A program made the translations under genes and the position numbers. Positions 57,933-64,000 of a stretch of DNA of 64,000 bases are shown piece after piece; the first letter of the stretch is position 1, and every line of letters begins with the position of its first letter. The stretch is taken from positions 140,337 to 204,336 of the forward strand of contig NZ_FNZM01000018.1 in assembly GCF_900109265.1 (NCBI RefSeq). The letters run 5' to 3'. Source of the DNA: Paraburkholderia tropica (GTDB lineage: Bacteria; Pseudomonadota; Gammaproteobacteria; Burkholderiales; Burkholderiaceae). The notes under the pieces are model-generated. The model made no database searches, was not told the origin of the DNA, and saw only the letters and a list, made by a program, of their open reading frames with translations.

Positions 57933-60050
57933 TCAGCCCGCCGCCGCATAACGGCTGCGCGGCTGCACCAGCTTGATCTGCCCGCTCTCCACCAGTTGCG
58001 CGAGCGGCGCGGGGCGGCCCAGCAGGAAGCCTTGCATCTCGTCGCAGCCCTCGCCCGCCAGCAGATCGAACTGATCCTGCGTTTCGATGCCTTCCGCCAG
58101 CACCGGAATGCCGAGGCTCTTGCCGAGCGCGAGCACCGCGCGGATGATCGCCGTCGCCTGACGGCTCGATTCGGCTTCGCTGATAAACGACTGGTCGAGC
58201 TTGATCTTGTCGAACGGGAACGTGCGCAGCGTATCGAGCGACGAATAGCCGGTGCCGAAGTCGTCGAGCGCAAGGCTCACGCCGAGCGCCTTGATACGTT
58301 GCAACACGTCGAGCGAGCGCTCGCGATCGGCGAAGATCGTCGATTCGGTCAGTTCCAGTTCGAGCCGGTCGGGCGCGAGACCGGTCTCCGCCAGCACTTC
58401 GCTGACGAGCGCCGGCAGGTCGGCGTGCGCGAACTGCACGGGCGACAGATTCACGGCCACCTTGTACGGCGGCTGCCACGTGACCGCGCGCGTGCAGGCC
58501 TCGCGCAGCACCCAGGCGCCGATGCTCAGGATCAGGCCGTTTTCCTCCGCGAGCGGAATGAACACGCCCGGCGAAATGAAGCCCTGGCGCGGATGCTCCC
58601 AGCGCAACAGCGCTTCGTAGCCGCAAATCGCGCCGCTCACCGCCGTCTGCACCTGATAGTGCACGCTCAACTGGCCGCGCGCGATCGCGTCGCGCAGATC
58701 GGCGGCGAGCGTGCGGCGCGCGCGCGCCGTTTCGTCCATCTTCGGCTCGTAAAAGCACACCGTGCGCGTGAGCGCCGCCTTCGCGCGGTACATCGCGAGG
58801 TCGGCGTTGTTGATCAGCACGGCCTTGCTGCTGGCGTCGTCGGGATAGATCGCCACGCCGAGACTCGCGCCCGACACCACTTCCCAGTCGTCGTAGCGGA
58901 TTGGGCGGAACAAGGCGTCTTCGAGACGGCCGAGGAAGTCGTCGAGCGCGTCGCGATGGGAGTAACGATGCAGCGCCACGAACTCGTCGCCGCCCACGCG
59001 CGCGACGAATTCGCCCTCGCGCACGAGGCTCGTGAAGCGGCGCGCGAGAATGCGCAGCACTTCGTCGCCCGCGTGATGGCCGCGCAGGTCGTTGATCTCC
59101 TTGAAGCGATTCAGGTCGATGCCGACCAGCGCGAGCTTGCCGTGCTCGGCGGCGGCGCGCGCGATTTCCACGTCGAGCCGGTCGTTGAAGCTCGCCCGGT
59201 TCGGCAGGCCGGTGAGCATGTCGCTCAGCGCCATCGTGCGCAGATGCTCGACCGATTCGGCGCGCACGGTGTCGTCGAGCAGATAGCTCACGAGACCCGC
59301 GCCCGCGATGATGAACGCCATGCCCGCCACCGAGAGCGCCAGCGCCTGCAAGGCAGCCGGGTTCGAAAATTCGCCCGCGATTCGCAGCGGCGTGACCGTG
59401 AAGGCGCACATGCCCGTGAAATGCAGCGTGGCGATGGCGAGCACGAGCAGCAGCGTGACGCTGGCCACCGAACCCGTGTCTTTCGCGGCGGGTCTCGCGC
59501 TCTTGTCCATGCCCTTGTCCGCGCCGATATTTGCCCGCACGTTCACGCCGCGCGCCGCGCGGTCGAGCGCGAGCGCGCCGAACACGACCGACAGCACGAT
59601 CGACGCGACCAGATAGGTGTGATTCCACGACACGACGCCCTGCACGCGGTACGCCATCATGCCCGTGTAGTGCATCAGCGAAATGGCGAGCCCGACCAGC
59701 GCCCCGCCGATGGCCGGCGCCGCGCGCGTGAAGCCGCTGCCCGCCACGGCGAAGGCCGCGAAGCTGCCGCCCAGCGCGATCAGCAGAGAAACGATGGTGA
59801 GCACGGGGTCGAAGCTGACGGGCACGCCCGGCTCGAAGCCGAGCATCGCCACGAAATGCGTGCACCAGATGGCGACGGCCGCCGTCACGGACGCAAGGAA
59901 CTGCCAGCCCGCGCGCTGCAGGCCGCGCGTCGCGAACACGCGCCGCACGAGCCTCGCAGTGACCCACGAGCCGCCGCCGCAGATCAGCACCGCCACGATC
60001 ACGAGCCACAGATTGTGCTTGTAGACGATGCAGCCCAGCACATTCATCAC
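57933..60050 (-). CDS. MHYT-GGDEF-EAL cyclic-di-GMP enzyme
   Basis: A 705-aa membrane protein. The first 255 residues are a seven-helix MHYT sensor with its three repeats WCTHFVAM (62-69), LMHYTGM (125-131) and TLHFTGM (208-214), thought to bind copper and sense a diatomic gas or redox state. A diguanylate cyclase follows with intact GGDEF (353-357); the inhibitory I-site is RxxE (344-347) instead of RxxD. The phosphodiesterase domain starts with EALLRW (479) and keeps DDFGTGYSS and the late Glu in LAEGIETQ. Both outputs look active. AAGGAGG is ten bases upstream. A LacI-type palindrome lies about 290 bases upstream. Confidence 0.92.
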   Translation of the reverse strand: MMNVLGCIVYKHNLWLVIVAVLICGGGSWVTARLVRRVFATRGLQRAGWQFLASVTAAVAIWCTHFVAMLGFEPGVPVSFDPVLTIVSLLIALGGSFAAFAVAGSGFTRAAPAIGGALVGLAISLMHYTGMMAYRVQGVVSWNHTYLVASIVLSVVFGALALDRAARGVNVRANIGADKGMDKSARPAAKDTGSVASVTLLLVLAIATLHFTGMCAFTVTPLRIAGEFSNPAALQALALSVAGMAFIIAGAGLVSYLLDDTVRAESVEHLRTMALSDMLTGLPNRASFNDRLDVEIARAAAEHGKLALVGIDLNRFKEINDLRGHHAGDEVLRILARRFTSLVREGEFVARVGGDEFVALHRYSHRDALDDFLGRLEDALFRPIRYDDWEVVSGASLGVAIYPDDASSKAVLINNADLAMYRAKAALTRTVCFYEPKMDETARARRTLAADLRDAIARGQLSVHYQVQTAVSGAICGYEALLRWEHPRQGFISPGVFIPLAEENGLILSIGAWVLREACTRAVTWQPPYKVAVNLSPVQFAHADLPALVSEVLAETGLAPDRLELELTESTIFADRERSLDVLQRIKALGVSLALDDFGTGYSSLDTLRTFPFDKIKLDQSFISEAESSRQATAIIRAVLALGKSLGIPVLAEGIETQDQFDLLAGEGCDEMQGFLLGRPAPLAQLVESGQIKLVQPRSRYAAAG

Positions 60051-60443
60051 AGGTCGGCCTCCTTTGAGCCTGAATTTTTGCGCGTCATGCGTTTTGCATG
60101 AAGCGGCAGGACAATAGCATGGCTTCAGGCCATGCGCGGCGGTCTCTCATGGACCGGGCGGACGGCGCCTTCCAGCCTGGGCGCCGGGCCGCCTAGCCGC
60201 GCAAACGAACGAGGACTATCGGAGCGGGCGGATCGGACCTTCGAAAAACAGAGGAGCGCGAAACGACGCGCGCGCCCGCGCGCAAGTCTACGGCACAATC
60301 GCGTGAAAACTTTATAAAACCCCTTTTCCGACAAGCATTTGCAAACGTTTGCCGAAGTGAAGCCCGAAGCGCCGCTGACAAATGACTGACGCGCATCGGC
60401 AATGCCTGGGGCGTTCGATGCGTTGCTGAGTTCAGCCCCTCGT
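60051..60443. other. intergenic region upstream of the c-di-GMP gene
   Basis: 393 bases with no gene. It contains the LacI-type palindrome and an AT-rich stretch near 60310-60330 likely to hold the promoter. Small frames are arginine-rich shadows. Confidence 0.6.
60341..60352. promoter_or_regulatory. LacI/PurR-type operator candidate
   Basis: GCAAACGTTTGC, a perfect 12-bp palindrome with the central CG step typical of LacI-family sites; the core equals that of the PurR box. No LacI-family gene is in this window. Confidence 0.55.
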
Positions 60444-61385
60444 TCAGGACGGGGCGACGCCGATGCGAGCCGCCTCGATCCGCGCGCGCAAACGCGGCGT
60501 CGCGAAGTCGAGAAACGCACGCAGTTTGAGCGGCAGCGGCGTCTGTCCGCCGTGCACGAGGCTCACCGGCCAGGGCGCGGGCTCGTACGCTTCGAGCAGC
60601 AAGTCGAGCCGCCCCTCGCGCACCGCCTGCGCCACCTGATAAGACAGCACGCGCGTGACGCCCACGTTCATCAGCGCGGCGTCGATGGCGGCTTCGGCCG
60701 TATTGACCGCCAGACGCGAGGCGACCGGCTGCACGAGCGCGGTTTTCGCTGCATCCCTGGACAAATCCTTACCGCTGCGAAAGATCCACGTGCGCCCTTC
60801 CACGCCCTCGAAAGTCACGCACTGATGCGCACTCAGATCACGCGGATGCCGCGGCACGCCATGCCGCGCCAGATACGCCGGACTCGCGCACACCACGCGG
60901 CGGATCGCTCCCACGCCCACGGCGACGAGCGCGCTGTCGGGCATCGCGCCGATGCGCACGGCCGCGTCCACGCGCTCCTCCATCAGATTGACCACGCGGT
61001 CCGCCAGCGCCAGCCGTACGTCGATCTCCGGATACTGCGCCAGGAATTCGCTGACGACCGGCAGCACATGAAGCCGCCCGAACACCACGGGCGCGCTCAG
61101 CGCGAGTTCGCCTCTAGGCGACGCGTACTCGCCAGTCGCGGCGCGCTCGGCCTCGCCGACGTCTTCGAGAATGCGCCGGCACGCGGCCACATAGGACGCG
61201 CCCGCCTCGGTCAGCGCGAGCTGGCGCGTGGTGCGCGTGAGCAGGCGCGTGCGCAGATGCGCTTCCAGTTCGTTGACCTTGCGGCTGACGGTGGCGAGCG
61301 GCATGCCGAGCCGGCGCGCCGCCGCCGAAAGACTGCCCGCCTCGACCACGGCGACGAGCACGGACATGGCGTCGAGTCGATCCAT
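60444..61385 (-). CDS. LysR-family transcriptional regulator
   Basis: A 313-aa LTTR from ATG 61385 (MDRLDAMSVLVAVVEAGS); an ATG two codons earlier is possible. The HTH is GSLSAAARRLGMPLATVSRK with the linker helix NELEAHLRTRLLTRTTRQLALT. The effector domain has ELALSAPVVFGRLHVLPVV and DVRLALADRVVNLMEERVDAAVR, the subgroup that lacks a dedicated catabolic operon in many burkholderias. It diverges from the long acyl-CoA dehydrogenase gene but may also autoregulate only. The C-terminus has the usual SLVHGGQTPLPLKLRAFLDF segment. Confidence 0.9.
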   Translation of the reverse strand: MDRLDAMSVLVAVVEAGSLSAAARRLGMPLATVSRKVNELEAHLRTRLLTRTTRQLALTEAGASYVAACRRILEDVGEAERAATGEYASPRGELALSAPVVFGRLHVLPVVSEFLAQYPEIDVRLALADRVVNLMEERVDAAVRIGAMPDSALVAVGVGAIRRVVCASPAYLARHGVPRHPRDLSAHQCVTFEGVEGRTWIFRSGKDLSRDAAKTALVQPVASRLAVNTAEAAIDAALMNVGVTRVLSYQVAQAVREGRLDLLLEAYEPAPWPVSLVHGGQTPLPLKLRAFLDFATPRLRARIEAARIGVAPS

Positions 61386-61482
61386 CGACATCTCGCATTT
61401 CGGAAGGATGAGCGCCGATGATGCCGGATTCTCCCTCCGCACGGAAGCACGCTACGCGCGCGGCGAAGCTGGAGAAATCACC

Positions 61483-61502
61483 AATAGTACGGTCGTTCTA
61501 TT
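61483..61502. promoter_or_regulatory. TetR-type operator candidate upstream of fadE-like gene
   Basis: AATAGTACGGTCGTTCTATT; 16 of 20 positions are self-complementary (AATAG-n-ACG-nn-CGT-n-CTATT). It lies 43 bases before the acyl-CoA dehydrogenase start, the position of a repressor site, and does not have LysR T-N11-A symmetry. Confidence 0.6.
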
Positions 61503-61544
61503 TTAGGTAATCTAGACGCCTTCCCAACCGAGAGCCCGCCCGCC

Positions 61545-63395
<1,851 letters not shown>

Positions 63396-63592
63396 AATGC
63401 CGGTTCGATTGACTGACTCGCGGCGCGCGAAGTCGTCCGGATGGTCGTACCGGCCAGGCCGGACGCGCCATTGAGCGGCGCGCTGAAAGAATCGAGCTTG
63501 TGGTGATCTGGCTGCAAACAAGGGACTGTCGCGCGGAGGTTTGCGAAACAGGCATCCGGCATTCGCCATGGACGTAACCGACTTAACCCTGC

Positions 63593-63621
63593 ACGCCCGC
63601 ATTCGCGGGCGTTGCTCTTTT
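63593..63621 (+). terminator. rho-independent terminator
   Basis: Stem ACGCCCGC, loop ATTC, stem GCGGGCGT, then TGCTCTTTT. It is about 200 bases past the acyl-CoA dehydrogenase stop; it may end that transcript or a small RNA between them. Confidence 0.65.
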
Positions 63622-63637
63622 GAGGGCTGAGTCGTGA

Positions 63638-63651
63638 GTTTCAGCTGAAAC
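63638..63651. repeat. perfect 14-bp palindrome
   Basis: GTTTCAGCTGAAAC is fully self-complementary and lies just after the terminator. No neighbouring gene explains it. Confidence 0.6.
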
Positions 63652-63855
63652 GCAAAACACCTCAGGCATCTGTCTGGTTGGGCGCGTGGCGAAATGCTCG
63701 AGCGGGTGTGCCCCAATGCGAACGGCAAGCGGCGCGCGTGTGAGCCAGCAGGTGTCGAGAAATCATCGCCGTAGATCACGATCATCCGCAACGGGTGCCC
63801 AGATTGCCGGTCATCCCTTGACGCCTGTCTTAACGATATGCGTACCCATTCGCGA

Positions 63856-63896
63856 TGACGCCAGACCTGATTTTTCAGGTTTTTCGCATGGCGTCA
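63856..63896. repeat. nested inverted repeats
   Basis: Outer arms TGACGCCA and TGGCGTCA (perfect) enclose a perfect hairpin ACCTGA-TTTT-TCAGGT followed by TTTT. The inner part resembles a small plus-strand terminator; the outer arms would make the whole a cruciform-like element. Confidence 0.6.
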
Positions 63897-64000
63897 GAAC
63901 CCACTCGATCTCAAAACGGTGGGCAATCAGAAAAGTTCGATTTGCCGAAAACCGTTGTTTCTCGCGCGATGCGACATCGACCGGCGCGAGTGCGCAGCTA

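Larger units (their letters stand above)
63396..64000. other. closing intergenic stretch with several palindromes
   Basis: About 600 bases to the window end without a convincing gene, tRNA or known RNA. It contains a terminator and two notable palindromic structures listed separately. Composition falls in the last 150 bases, which could be the leader of a gene outside the window. Confidence 0.55.

Overview
The window is GC-rich (about two thirds G+C), densely coded, and has the gene content of a betaproteobacterium of the Burkholderiaceae, most likely Paraburkholderia, Caballeronia or a close relative. The indicators are a Burkholderia-type LptD, gram-negative trimeric porin, abundant IclR/LysR/AraC regulators, Liv-type ABC uptake and many catabolic operons. 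There are no rRNA or tRNA genes, ribosomal proteins, prophage or insertion sequences that I can see. It reads as a metabolic, accessory-rich stretch, perhaps of a secondary replicon (inference).

Layout. 1-9 kb: a small unknown protein, an LptD outer-membrane protein that converges on a DUF3455 protein, and a giant (1727 aa) kinase-like/ATPase/GAF/histidine-kinase protein whose kinase-like domain has lost its catalytic residues. 9-25 kb: the most distinctive region, 14 consecutive minus-strand genes. They encode a three-component Rieske oxygenase (oxygenase, Rieske ferredoxin, FAD ferredoxin reductase), two SDRs, a cupin, an alpha/beta hydrolase, a TPP-dependent enzyme, an aspartate-dehydrogenase-like protein, an aldehyde dehydrogenase, an extradiol-type dioxygenase, an MFS transporter and an IclR regulator. 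A divergent porin and a second, paralogous IclR follow. I cannot name the substrate. Three copies of one operator-like box sit just downstream of the two divergent -10 elements.

25-34 kb: a chemoreceptor with a FliA-like promoter, sbcDC, a PaiB-like FMN protein, an NTF2-like protein and a DeoR regulator. 34-38 kb: kdgT-dtnK-pdxA2, a compact four-carbon acid-sugar (threonate/erythronate type) pathway with repeated DeoR-type operator candidates upstream. 38-48 kb: an unknown protein, an AraC regulator, and a Liv ABC operon with two tandem substrate-binding proteins and a trailing M24 peptidase.

48-58 kb: an acyl-CoA catabolic locus. It holds a degenerate small acyl-CoA dehydrogenase, a cysteine hydrolase, a 3-hydroxyacyl-CoA dehydrogenase-like SDR, a thiolase, an IclR regulator, an acyl-CoA ligase, an LCAD/IVD-type acyl-CoA dehydrogenase and an alpha-methylacyl-CoA racemase. 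With the adjacent Liv transporter it looks like uptake, CoA activation and beta-oxidation of a branched or ring-derived acid, although no enoyl-CoA hydratase is present. 58-64 kb: an MHYT-GGDEF-EAL cyclic-di-GMP enzyme, a LysR regulator, a long FadE-type acyl-CoA dehydrogenase with a TetR-type operator candidate, and a final 600-base stretch without a gene but with several palindromes.
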